From an uncultured Lachnospiraceae bacterium (GTDB taxonomy: Bacteria > Bacillota > Clostridia > Lachnospirales > Lachnospiraceae): a DNA stretch of 45,930 bases. The notes beneath the pieces were generated by a model. That model worked only from the letters and a program-made list of their open reading frames with translations, did no database searches and was not told the DNA's origin. Location of the stretch: positions 1 through 45,930 of the forward strand of contig OMXP01000016.1 of assembly GCA_900315055.1 (NCBI GenBank). Direction: 5' to 3'. The position numbers were made by a program, and so were the translations under genes. The stretch's first letter is position 1, and the number at the start of each line of letters is the position of its first letter. Positions 6,685 to 13,795 of this stretch are shown one piece after another.

Positions 6685-7485
6685 TCAGATGGTCCAGACG
6701 ATCTCCAGATGGTGATCGGAGAGGTATCTTGAGAGCTTCCGTGAAAGGCGCTCATGCTGCCTCTCATAGGAGGAGAGCTCTGCCTCGAGCTCCCGTCCCT
6801 TTTCCCTTGCGGCCTCCGGATCGTCGAGGAGGAACCGGTACTGATAGGGATCGCTTTTCTCGATCGCATCGATGTCGTCTTTGAGCTGATCGATGCGCTC
6901 CGGCAGGTTGGAAACATCAATCGGAAGTTCTTCCATGCCCTCGTCGGCAAGCATCCCCGAGAGGGTAAGATCGAGCTGCATCATGCGGGAGAGGTCATTT
7001 TCCTGAAAGGCGATGACCACCTCGCTCCAGAGCTTTGCAAGAGCGGGATTCTCTTTGGTGTCCGGGTGAAGGTCCGGGTGGAGGCGGCGAAGGAGCAGGC
7101 GGTACCAGCGCTTCACCTTCTGGACCTGGATCCCGGTGGAGATGTGGAGATGGCGGCAGCCGTCAAGGCTCTGTCTCATGCGGCGAAGATTCTCCTCGTA
7201 GGGGCGCATCTCATCGGAAAGCCTGGCCCGAAGCGCCCTCCCGTCGATCCGCTCGCCGTCCTTTGTGCCCTTTTCACAGAAGGCAAGAGATCTGCGGATC
7301 CGCATGCAGGCGATGCGTTCCTCCTCGATGGAGGTCAACAGTTCCCCGAAGACGGCGATGTAGCGCATCTTCTGGACACCGGCCGCCTTGGTCATGCGTG
7401 CCTTCTCGACGAGCAGTTCCTCGTACCGGCCGTAGGCGCCGGACAGGATCAGCTTCATTTCGTTGTTGTCACTCGTTTTTTCCAT
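6685..7485 (-). CDS. J-domain-like protein with coiled-coil flanks
   Basis: A 266-residue soluble protein. Residues about 122-170 resemble a DnaJ J-domain: KRWYRLLLRRLHPDLHPD carries the HPD motif at 136-138 (a second HPD at 140-142), followed by a helix ending in WSEVVIAF. J-domains stimulate Hsp70 ATPase, so a DnaK-linked role is possible. The rest is helical and charged, with a predicted coiled coil at about 195-260; there are no Gly/Phe or zinc-finger regions as in true DnaJ. The start is uncertain: ATG 7485 and ATG 7494 are both possible and neither has a good ribosome site. It is divergent from the small gene at 7537 across about 50 bases. Confidence 0.68.
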   Translation of the reverse strand: MEKTSDNNEMKLILSGAYGRYEELLVEKARMTKAAGVQKMRYIAVFGELLTSIEEERIACMRIRRSLAFCEKGTKDGERIDGRALRARLSDEMRPYEENLRRMRQSLDGCRHLHISTGIQVQKVKRWYRLLLRRLHPDLHPDTKENPALAKLWSEVVIAFQENDLSRMMQLDLTLSGMLADEGMEELPIDVSNLPERIDQLKDDIDAIEKSDPYQYRFLLDDPEAAREKGRELEAELSSYERQHERLSRKLSRYLSDHHLEIVWTI

Positions 7486-7536
7486 AGGGAACATTTTAGC
7501 AGTGAGGACCTTTGATTTCCATGCTAGGATGGAAGC

Positions 7537-7758
7537 ATGTTCGGACGAAAACACAGACAATCAGATACGATTTCCTATGATCCCGATACCATGCGCCCTG
7601 CCATCCGCTGCAGCATCTGCACCGGCGAGGAGGTCGCAGGCTTTGTCGACAAGGCAGGCGGACACTTCACGGACGTGATGCTGATCCGGACGCCGGAGGA
7701 CCTTGCTGCCTTCAAAAAGACTTTCGGTCTTACCGGAGACATCCCGAAGATCTACTAG
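7537..7758 (+). CDS. Small conserved protein of unknown function, 73 aa
   Basis: A 73-residue protein with the segment IRCSICTGEEVAGF at about 24-37 and VMLIRTPEDLAAFKKTFGL at about 48-66. I recall similar small proteins in many Lachnospiraceae, with this ICTGE motif and a C-terminal helix, but no known function. It has a short basic N-terminus and two Cys only four apart (CSIC), which could bind metal. Its ATG follows AGGATGGAAGC. The stop codon overlaps by three bases the stop codon of the convergent AEC transporter gene, so the two genes end in each other. Too little is visible to suggest a role. Confidence 0.72.
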   Translation: MFGRKHRQSDTISYDPDTMRPAIRCSICTGEEVAGFVDKAGGHFTDVMLIRTPEDLAAFKKTFGLTGDIPKIY

Positions 7759-8684
7759 AGGAGCAAAGAGGCGATAAGGGGGATGGTCACGATGCAGGCG
7801 ATCGTGGTCAGCACGATGCCGCGGGAGAGCTCCGAGGTTTCAAGGCCGTCCTGTTCCGCCACCATGAGCGGCAGGTTCCCGCCGGGGAGAGAGACCATGA
7901 TCGCAATGGTGCCAAGGAGCAGTTCGTTGTGGACGAACGGCTTCAGGACCAGGACGATTGCCGCCGGAATGACGAGCATTCGAAGGACCAGGAACACCCA
8001 CATCGTCTTCGAGCCGGTGATGAGGAACTTCAGGGGCTTCTGCGCGATGGAGCAGCCAAGAACCAGCATCGAGAGGAAGACACAGGCATCGGAAAGATAC
8101 CCCACGGTGTCCGAAAGGACCATCGGCACCGGGATCTTCACGAGATAGAGAAGGAGTGTCAGGAGGGATGAGACCGTGCCGGCATTGATGATGTCGCCGA
8201 TCCCGCGGCCGCCCTCCCTTATTCCGGCCGCCCTTGCAAGGAGCGCTTCCCCGTACGTGTAGAAGAGCACGTTGTAGACAAGACAGTTGATCGAGACATA
8301 CAGAAGAGCGTCCTGTCCCAGCACCGCCGCACAGACCGGAAAGCCGATGTAGCCGACATTTCCGTAGACGGTGAGCATCTGATAGGCGAACCGGTTCTTT
8401 TTCGGGATGCGAAGAAGAAGCGGCAGAAGATAGCTGATCCCGATGAGAATGGCGTAGATGAGAACGGTGACAAGAACCGCATTCCCCATGAGCGCCGGAG
8501 CGATCGGTTCCTCGTTCTGCATCGCCGCATTCAGGATGATCGCGGGATTGCAGAAGTTGACGACAAGAAACGACATTGTCTTCATGCCGCCGTCTGCGAT
8601 CTTCCCCGTGCGGTAGAGAATGAAACCGATGCTGATCAGGATGAAGATCACCAGCATTTCCAGAAACAGGGACAGTGCGCTCAT
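7755..8684 (-). CDS. AEC-family (auxin efflux carrier-like) transporter
   Basis: A 309-residue membrane protein with about ten hydrophobic segments in two inverted halves. The N-terminal ILISIGFILYRTGKI and NFCNPAIILN segments and the C-terminal SLPGGNLPLMVAEQDG with its broken helix are typical of the AEC family, which exports organic acids such as malate and related compounds. The exact substrate is unknown. The ATG at 8684 follows GGAGGAAAACTGC. It is the third gene of a minus-strand unit with the S24 repressor and the small XRE protein 23 bases upstream, so its expression may follow the repressor. A second AEC transporter lies at 15489. Confidence 0.85.
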   Translation of the reverse strand: MSALSLFLEMLVIFILISIGFILYRTGKIADGGMKTMSFLVVNFCNPAIILNAAMQNEEPIAPALMGNAVLVTVLIYAILIGISYLLPLLLRIPKKNRFAYQMLTVYGNVGYIGFPVCAAVLGQDALLYVSINCLVYNVLFYTYGEALLARAAGIREGGRGIGDIINAGTVSSLLTLLLYLVKIPVPMVLSDTVGYLSDACVFLSMLVLGCSIAQKPLKFLITGSKTMWVFLVLRMLVIPAAIVLVLKPFVHNELLLGTIAIMVSLPGGNLPLMVAEQDGLETSELSRGIVLTTIACIVTIPLIASLLL

Positions 8685-8707
8685 GCAGTTTTCCTCCGAA
8701 GATGTTT

Positions 8708-8911
8708 TTACGGCTCTGTCAGTTCAAACAGATCGTCCATCTTCCGATGATAGCAGGCACAGAGCCGAAGCGCCATCTCCAAAGAGGGGCACTGGACCCC
8801 TTTTTCATAGCGGGAGATCGTGTTGACGCTGGCATTGATCCTGCTGCCGACCTGCGCCTGGGTAAGGCCGGCGGCCTGTCTTGCTTCCTTCAGGTGATTC
8901 TGTACACTCAT
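8708..8911 (-). CDS. Small XRE-family HTH regulator
   Basis: A 67-residue protein that is almost only a Cro/C1-type helix-turn-helix: LKEARQAAGLTQAQVGSRI holds helices 1-2 and VNTISRYEKG the recognition helix, followed by a helix ending in KMDDLFEL. It lacks a ligand or oligomerisation domain. The ATG at 8911 is used; an alternative GTG at 8920 would overlap the S24 repressor stop as GTGA and has AAAGG 7 bases upstream, so translation is probably coupled either way. Targets are unknown; autoregulation of the repressor-XRE-transporter unit is likely. Confidence 0.82.
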   Translation of the reverse strand: MSVQNHLKEARQAAGLTQAQVGSRINASVNTISRYEKGVQCPSLEMALRLCACYHRKMDDLFELTEP

Positions 8912-8916
8912 CTTAT

Positions 8917-9645
8917 TCACCCCACAACCTTTCCGAAGATATGAAACGCATCGCTCCCACGCACCGGAATCGGTGCGTATTTTGGATTCAGGGAGATCAG
9001 GAATACGCCCTCCGGCGTTTCCCGGAAGACCTTGCAGTAGGCGTTTCCGTTCAGTGAGAAGATCCCGGTCTCCCCGCTGCTTAGCACCTCCTGCCGGTGG
9101 ACGAACACGGTCTGGTGATTCACAAACCGGGGTTCCATGCTGTCGCCGCTGATCCGGACCCCGAAATCCGCGCTCTTTGGCACCTCGTCCCCGACCTCAA
9201 TCTCCTCGTAGCTGTCCGAATCGAGGAAGTTGCCGGTGCCGGCGGAGACGCCGACATCGAAGAGGCGAAGAAGACGCTTCGGAAGCGGCAGAACCCTGGG
9301 CACCTTTGCATAGCAGGTGGGGGAGAGGAGCTGTTCAATATAGGAGCGGGCAAGTTTTTTTCCGTCCTCATTGAGCCCCGAGAGCGGGTTCTCCGGATTG
9401 TTCCCGAAATACTCCTCCACACAGTCCGGGATGTGCAGGAGCCGGCAGAGGCAAAGAAGCGTCCTTGCCCCCGGCTCGATGAGATCATTCTCCCAGCCGG
9501 AGATGGTCTTCGGACTGATCGGAATCCCAAAGTCTCTGAGCCGGTCTGCAAGCTCACTCTGTGTCAGTCCTTCTTTTTTTCGATAGGCCCGGATCATGCG
9601 TCCGATGGACGCACCCGTCCCGGTCATGCCATTTTCTGTTCTCAT
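8917..9645 (-). CDS. LexA/CI-like transcriptional repressor with S24 self-cleavage domain
   Basis: A 242-residue repressor. An XRE-type helix-turn-helix occupies about 12-66 (LTQSELADRL and ISPKTISGWE). The C-terminal S24 peptidase-like domain has the scissile pair A135-G136 in VSAGTG, the nucleophile S169 in GDSMEP and the general-base K205 in AYCKVF. Such proteins bind operators as dimers and cleave themselves when RecA filaments form on damaged DNA; that response is inferred. ATG 9645 is chosen for homology, although the ribosome site AAAGGA is 12 bases away. It is divergent from dinB, whose promoter carries the palindrome GATTTAAATC, making a lesion-induced switch for polymerase IV likely. 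It looks phage-derived but no phage genes are near. Confidence 0.85.
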   Translation of the reverse strand: MRTENGMTGTGASIGRMIRAYRKKEGLTQSELADRLRDFGIPISPKTISGWENDLIEPGARTLLCLCRLLHIPDCVEEYFGNNPENPLSGLNEDGKKLARSYIEQLLSPTCYAKVPRVLPLPKRLLRLFDVGVSAGTGNFLDSDSYEEIEVGDEVPKSADFGVRISGDSMEPRFVNHQTVFVHRQEVLSSGETGIFSLNGNAYCKVFRETPEGVFLISLNPKYAPIPVRGSDAFHIFGKVVG

Positions 9646-9750
9646 TCTGATCTGAAATCCTTTCGGAATACGGTCTTTTCCTGACGGGATCATTGTAACG
9701 CCTGTCGGGAACAAAATCCAGTATCAAGAGATTTATTCTACCAAAGTGAC

Positions 9751-9781
9751 GATTTAAATCCACTCATACCGGAATTATACT
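9751..9781 (+). promoter_or_regulatory. dinB promoter with palindromic operator
   Basis: TTTAAA (9753-9758), a 17-bp spacer and TATACT (9776-9781) form the promoter. The -35 box lies inside the perfect palindrome GATTTAAATC (9751-9760), flanked by AGTG and CACT. A repressor bound here would block polymerase; the divergent S24 repressor is the obvious candidate. Confidence 0.65.
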
Positions 9782-9802
9782 GGAGCCGAAAGGAGAGTGG
9801 CA

Positions 9803-11092
9803 ATGAGCAGTACAAGGCAGAGAGTCATACTGCACAGCGATTGCAACTGCTTCTACGCATCGGTGGAGATGCTGCATCACCCGGAGCTTGAGGGAAAGCC
9901 TCTTGCCGTCGGCGGGGATCCGGAAAAGCGGCACGGAATCGTTCTGACCGCCAACTATCCGGCCAAGCATCGCGGCGTGAAGACCGGGATGGCCCTGTGG
10001 CAGGCCAGGCAGGTCTGCCCGGACGTGGTGTTCGTCCCGCCCCGCATGGACCTGTACCTTCGCTTTTCCCACATGGCAAGGCGCATCTACGCGGACTACT
10101 CGGACAGGGTGGAGTCCTTCGGGCTCGACGAGTGCTGGATCGATGTGACGGACAGCTGCAGCCTGTTCGGGGACGGACTCTCGATTGCGCGGGAAATCAG
10201 CAGCAGGATCAAACGGGAGCTTGGCATCACCGTGAGCATCGGCGTCTCGTGGAACAAGATCTACGCAAAGCTTGGAAGTGACTATAAGAAGCCGGACGCG
10301 ATCACGGTCTTCGACAGAGACAATTACAGAGAGCTCATCTATCCGCTCCCGGCAGCAGACCTTCTCTATGTCGGAAACCGCACCGGGGCAAAGCTTGCAA
10401 AGTACGGCATTGGCACAATCGGAGAGCTTGCAGAGACGGATCCGTTTCTTTTGAAGAGCTGGTTTGGCAAGATGGGACTTGTGCTCTCGGCCTTTGCGAG
10501 GGGCGAGGACCGGACACCGGTGAGCCGGGAAAATACCAGCGTGCCGATCAAGAGCATCGGCAACAGTACCACAACGCCCCGGGACCTGAAAAGCCTCGAG
10601 GACGTGAGAATCGTGCTTTATCTGCTGTCCGAGAGCGTTGCGGCGCGCCTCAAGGAGAATCACTTCGAGGGAAAGGTTGTCGAGGTATATGTGCGCTCGA
10701 GTGAGCTGTACGGATACGCGCAGCAGAAGAAGCTGCGGGCGCCGACCAACGTCTCGGAACAGATCGAGGAGGCAGCGGAGGAGATCTTCCGGCAGCTCTG
10801 GTGCTGTCCCTTTCCCATCCGCAGCATCGGGCTTCGGGTGGCGGATCTGATTCCGGACGTCCACCCGAGGCAGCTCGACCTTTTTCAGAGCGAGGAGAGG
10901 CGGCAGAAGATGGAAAAGGCGGACGAGATGACAATGGAGCTTCGGGAGCGGTTCGGGTTTTCCTGCGTGCAGCGGGGACTGATGCTGGAGGACCGGTATC
11001 TTTCGTCCCTGGATGCGAAGGCGGACGATCACATGATCCACCCGCACTCGTACTTCGAGAGAGGAAACCGGACCGGGGTGAAGGAGGCCTGA
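9803..11092 (+). CDS. dinB: DNA polymerase IV (DinB)
   Basis: A 429-residue Y-family polymerase of the DinB type. The first metal aspartate is D13 in LHSDCNCFYAS; the catalytic pair is D109-E110, where the usual S-[IL]-D-E reads GLDEC, so the serine is replaced by glycine while the essential acids remain. The thumb helix-hairpin-helix region, little finger, and a beta-clamp motif QLDLF at 357-361 follow; a 68-residue tail ends the protein. It carries out translesion and error-prone synthesis at blocked forks. ATG 9803 follows AGGAG by 7 bases. The next small gene starts three bases after the stop, and the S24 repressor is divergent upstream. Confidence 0.92.
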   Translation: MSSTRQRVILHSDCNCFYASVEMLHHPELEGKPLAVGGDPEKRHGIVLTANYPAKHRGVKTGMALWQARQVCPDVVFVPPRMDLYLRFSHMARRIYADYSDRVESFGLDECWIDVTDSCSLFGDGLSIAREISSRIKRELGITVSIGVSWNKIYAKLGSDYKKPDAITVFDRDNYRELIYPLPAADLLYVGNRTGAKLAKYGIGTIGELAETDPFLLKSWFGKMGLVLSAFARGEDRTPVSRENTSVPIKSIGNSTTTPRDLKSLEDVRIVLYLLSESVAARLKENHFEGKVVEVYVRSSELYGYAQQKKLRAPTNVSEQIEEAAEEIFRQLWCCPFPIRSIGLRVADLIPDVHPRQLDLFQSEERRQKMEKADEMTMELRERFGFSCVQRGLMLEDRYLSSLDAKADDHMIHPHSYFERGNRTGVKEA

Positions 11093-11095
11093 TCA

Positions 11096-11440
11096 ATGGG
11101 TGTCTATGATTATCACAGACCGGATGAGAAACCAAGGGAACTGGGATATGTGCCGCTGTGCCCCGGGGCACCGGAGGTGACACGGGAGAATCCCTGCAAG
11201 GCGTATGTCACCGTGCGGGCGGACTTTACGGCGGATGGGGCGCTGATTCCCCTTTCCATCACCTGGGAGGACGGACGGGTCTATCCGATCGACCGGGTGC
11301 TCGACGTACAGCGCATGGCAAGCCGGAAAACCGGCGGCGCGGGGATCCGGTACCTGTGCCGGGTGCTCGGACAGAGCGTGGAACTGTATTATGAAGAAAA
11401 TGGGCACTGGTTCGTGTGCCGGCGGGAAGAAGAAATATGA
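11096..11440 (+). CDS. Conserved small protein encoded with DinB, 114 aa
   Basis: A 114-residue soluble protein of unknown function. The core reads as a small beta-rich domain: LIPLSITWEDGRVYPIDRVLD at about 48-68, GGAGIRYLCRVLG, then VELYYEENGHWFV. Similar proteins with the same WEDGR and YEENxxWFV motifs are encoded next to polymerase IV in other Clostridia, as far as I recall, so it is probably a functional partner of DinB. Its ATG is three bases after the dinB stop and is preceded by GGAGG inside the dinB 3' end. The stop codon overlaps the first 17-bp box of the metallopeptidase promoter region. Confidence 0.72.
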   Translation: MGVYDYHRPDEKPRELGYVPLCPGAPEVTRENPCKAYVTVRADFTADGALIPLSITWEDGRVYPIDRVLDVQRMASRKTGGAGIRYLCRVLGQSVELYYEENGHWFVCRREEEI

Positions 11441-11542
11441 ACGAAATGTGAACATTTGGAAACAATAAGGGAAAATCACTTGATTTCAACCGGATGTCTC
11501 TGTAGACTTAAGGTGCGACGGGAGTATGAATGAAATATGAAC
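11437..11542 (+). promoter_or_regulatory. Promoter 1 bracketed by paired 17-bp boxes (upstream metallopeptidase)
   Basis: The promoter is TTGATT (11480-11485), a 17-bp spacer and TAGACT (11503-11508). An upstream box ATGAACGAAATGTGAAC (11437-11453) lies 26 bases before the -35. A downstream box ATGAATGAAATATGAAC (11526-11542) lies 17 bases after the -10. Each box is a direct repeat of TRTGAA-like half-sites with an 11-bp period, the geometry used by PhoB/PhoP (OmpR-family) response regulators. The downstream box is identical to that in front of the second paralogue (12637-12653), and all distances are the same. Confidence 0.75.
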
Positions 11543-11764
11543 GCCACAGGCCCGGACGGACTTCCTTCCCGTGGGGGCGGCGATGAGCCGGTCACGGAAA
11601 GGTCAACGCTTCAAAAGTAAAGAACGACGGACCACAGGGAAGAGAAAAGCTGCAGGGCATGCGGGCCCGGGGCAGCAAAAGGATTCAGGGAAAAGATCAA
11701 GGATAACGCAAGTCCTTCATAACATGTAAATCTTTCAGATTTGAAACCAGAGAAGGTGGATGAG
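11543..11764 (+). other. Long 5' leader of the first metallopeptidase gene
   Basis: About 250 bases separate the predicted start of transcription from the ATG at 11765. No credible reading frame was found. A 6-bp hairpin AAATCT-TTC-AGATTT (11728-11742) lies just before the ribosome site AAGGTGG. The leader could hold RNA-level control, but no known riboswitch pattern is visible. Confidence 0.5.
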
Positions 11765-12481
11765 ATGACGAAGATGAACGCTATGAAGCGAATTGCGCTG
11801 ACAGCAGTTACTTTAATAATGATTCTTACATGTGCCCTTTCCACTTGCGGAATGAGTGCACAGGCAGCAGGAACGGCAACGGATCCGGTTCTGACTGCAG
11901 ACTATGACATGAGCGCTGCGGATTACCAGGAAGTGCTCGGTTACTATTATGAAATCCCGGAGACGTATCGGAAGGTCCTCGAGCAGTACGGCTGGACGAT
12001 CCGTTTCACGAACATGACGATGGACGAAGCCGGCGAGTATGACCGCCAGGTTCTTCTCTCCCGTTATCCGAATGCAAAGGTTTCGAGCACGACGCATGCA
12101 GCCAACACGACCGGCATCACGAAGTACGGCACGAGAACCATCTACATCAACAAGGAGATCACGGACAGCTACGGCGGCAACACCACCGAGCAGACCCTCC
12201 TTCATGAGTGCGGACATGCAATCGACCGTGTTCTCTATTACCTCGCAACCGGGACGGACAAGAACGCCAATGTGAACACCAACTACTCGGATTACGATGC
12301 AAGCTTCAAGCCGATCTTCACGGCAGAGAGCGCCAATGCAAGATCCTACGCACAGTCCAGCAGCCGTGAGTACTTTGCAGATGAGTTCGCAGACTACATC
12401 ATGGAAGGCTCCGCAATGGCAGCAACATTCCCTCAGACCTACGGCTTTATCGCAGGCGTCTGCAACGCATACATCAAGTAA
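11765..12481 (+). CDS. Secreted zinc metallopeptidase, lethal-factor/PPEP-1-like (first copy)
   Basis: A 238-residue exported protein. Residues 1-34 are a signal peptide: basic start, hydrophobic core, AQA cleavage before AG. The mature part has a gluzincin site: H147-E148-x-x-H151, then Y195 and E202 in SYAQSSSREYFADEF. The Tyr seven residues before the third ligand Glu matches anthrax lethal factor (Y728/E735) and C. difficile Pro-Pro endopeptidase PPEP-1 (Y178/E185), so I place it in the M34/ATLF-like group. The substrate is unknown; PPEP-1 cleaves cell-surface adhesins. There is no anchor, so it is probably released. ATG 11765 follows AGGTGG by 5 bases; ATGs at 11774 and 11783 are alternatives. 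A close paralogue follows at 13015. It is monocistronic. Confidence 0.83.
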   Translation: MTKMNAMKRIALTAVTLIMILTCALSTCGMSAQAAGTATDPVLTADYDMSAADYQEVLGYYYEIPETYRKVLEQYGWTIRFTNMTMDEAGEYDRQVLLSRYPNAKVSSTTHAANTTGITKYGTRTIYINKEITDSYGGNTTEQTLLHECGHAIDRVLYYLATGTDKNANVNTNYSDYDASFKPIFTAESANARSYAQSSSREYFADEFADYIMEGSAMAATFPQTYGFIAGVCNAYIK

Positions 12482-12503
12482 ACAGGCACCGGGAAATCAG
12501 GGG

Positions 12504-12534
12504 ACCGCTTTCGAAAGAGAGCGGTTCTTTTTTG
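12504..12534 (+). terminator. Intrinsic terminator after the first metallopeptidase
   Basis: ACCGCTTTC and GAGAGCGGT form a 9-bp stem (one G-U pair) with a GAAA loop, followed by TCTTTTTT. Confidence 0.92.
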
Positions 12535-12547
12535 CCTCCCTATATTT

Positions 12548-12653
12548 ATGAACAAAATATTAACATTTGGCGAACAGATGCGATTTTTGCTTGCAACTGC
12601 GGAGATCATCCGGTATGATTTAGGTGCACCGGAAATATGAATGAAATATGAAC
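12548..12653 (+). promoter_or_regulatory. Promoter 2 bracketed by paired 17-bp boxes (downstream metallopeptidase)
   Basis: The promoter is TTGCAA (12591-12596), 17-bp spacer, TATGAT (12614-12619). The upstream box ATGAACAAAATATTAAC (12548-12564) extends into a third half-site CGAAC at 12571-12575, keeping the 11-bp period. The downstream box ATGAATGAAATATGAAC is at 12637-12653. The 26- and 17-base gaps to the -35 and -10 are identical to promoter 1. The stretch around the predicted transcription start (TTAGGTGC) is also shared. Confidence 0.78.
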
Positions 12654-13014
12654 CGATGCAGGAAGATGCCGGCAGCGGCCGGGTCTTCCAAAAGGCTTCG
12701 AAGATTTACCGCCCGGAGGGGACTGGACAGGGCAAGGCGCTGATCCACCGATCCTCAAAGGGCAAAGAGAGAAAGTTTTGAAACAAAGGCTCTGAGCGGG
12801 ACAGGAACCCGGCAGGGCCCCGGCAAAAAGCCTCCGGCGGCGCAGGAACCGTTGGAGGCAGGAGAACATGCGGTGACCGGAGCGGGACAGGAACCCATCC
12901 GGCGGCGTCTCCGGAAAGAAAACAAAGGAAACAGGAATACGCGGACATCGCTTGGGCAGATGGGGAAAAGCGCAGGTCTTCAGGCAGCGGAGAAGCAGAC
13001 TGAAGGACGATCGA
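12654..13014 (+). other. Long GC-rich 5' leader of the second metallopeptidase gene
   Basis: The predicted transcript carries about 390 untranslated bases. The 17-base sequence GAGCGGGACAGGAACCC occurs twice, at 12794-12810 and 12880-12896, 86 bases apart. Several GC-rich inverted repeats are possible. The open frames crossing it look like chance reading of a GC-rich region, lacking ribosome sites. No known RNA family was recognised. Confidence 0.5.
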
Positions 13015-13707
13015 ATGAGGAAAACGGCGCGATTTTTCACAACCCTGGCGATTTTGTTATGCCCCCTGCTGTGCGGCGAACATGCCCAGGCGGCGGCCAC
13101 CGACGTGGTGATTGCGGACTACGCCATGGCGGAGGCAGACTATGCGGAGGTTCTCTCGTATTATCAGAAACTTCCGGCAGGCTGCCGGAGGGCACTGGAG
13201 ACCTACGGGTGGACAATCCGCTTCACGGACATGACGATGGACGAGGTACTCTCGTACGACCGTCAGGTGCTTCTCTCCCGTTATCCGAATGCAAAGGTTT
13301 GTGTCACAACGCCTGTGGCCAACACGACCGGCATCACGAAGTACGGAACGAGGACCATCTACATCAACCGGGAGAAGACGGAGAGCTTTGGCAAAGGTAT
13401 CACCGAGCAGACTCTTCTCCATGAGTGCGGACATGCGATTGACCGGATCCTCTACTATGAGGCAACCGGGACCGGTATTCCGGAGATGGTCTACATAAGC
13501 TACTCCGACTTTGATGCGTCATTCCCGGAGATCTTTACAAAGGAGCGTGTCCATGCAAGGGCCTACGCGCAGTCGAAGAGCCGGGAGTACTTTGCCGATG
13601 CGTTCGCTGCCATGATTCTGGACCCTGAGGGGACCAGGAAGGTCTTCCGGGAAACCTGCGGGTTTATCACAACAGCGATGGACCAATATCTGGAAACAAC
13701 TGAATGA
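13015..13707 (+). CDS. Secreted zinc metallopeptidase, lethal-factor/PPEP-1-like (second copy)
   Basis: A 230-residue paralogue of the preceding peptidase, roughly 60% identical by eye over the mature region. A signal peptide (1-26, cleavage after AQA) leads to the same catalytic layout: H136-E137-x-x-H140, Y184 and E191 in AYAQSKSREYFADAF. Blocks such as YDRQVLLSRYPNAKV and NTTGITKYGTRTIYIN are shared almost exactly. The segment between HExxH and Tyr (about 150-180) and the C-terminus differ most, so substrate range may have diverged. ATG 13015 follows AAGGA by 8 bases. The gene has its own promoter with the same boxes as the first copy and ends at its own terminator, so the whole regulated cassette was duplicated. 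Confidence 0.82.
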   Translation: MRKTARFFTTLAILLCPLLCGEHAQAAATDVVIADYAMAEADYAEVLSYYQKLPAGCRRALETYGWTIRFTDMTMDEVLSYDRQVLLSRYPNAKVCVTTPVANTTGITKYGTRTIYINREKTESFGKGITEQTLLHECGHAIDRILYYEATGTGIPEMVYISYSDFDASFPEIFTKERVHARAYAQSKSREYFADAFAAMILDPEGTRKVFRETCGFITTAMDQYLETTE

Positions 13708-13719
13708 GCAGGACTTTCA

Positions 13720-13750
13720 ATCCCTCCGGTTTCCGGGGGGATCTTTTCAT
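13720..13750 (+). terminator. Intrinsic terminator after the second metallopeptidase
   Basis: ATCCCTCCGG and CCGGGGGGAT form a 10-bp stem (one G-U pair) with a TTT loop, followed by CTTTTCATT. Confidence 0.85.
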
Positions 13751-13772
13751 TCCCGGAAAAAGCCGCTACAAT
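13744..13772 (+). promoter_or_regulatory. Promoter of the phosphosugar mutase gene
   Basis: TTTTCA (13744-13749), 17-bp spacer and TACAAT (13767-13772). The -35 overlaps the T-tract of the preceding terminator. Confidence 0.6.
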
Positions 13773-13795
13773 TCTTTCGTTGAGAGGAGGATGCC

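Noticed and set aside
9700..9803. Canonical Gram-positive LexA box at dinB
   Set aside because: No GAAC-N4-GTTC type sequence is present; the palindrome GATTTAAATC is reported separately.
12794..12896. Two 17-base repeats as a CRISPR-like or integron array
   Set aside because: Only two copies, spaced by 69 bases of unrelated sequence, and no cas or integrase genes nearby.
12852..13424. Open frame starting in the leader of the second metallopeptidase
   Set aside because: It overlaps the signal peptide and catalytic region in another frame, with a poor start and basic low-complexity sequence.
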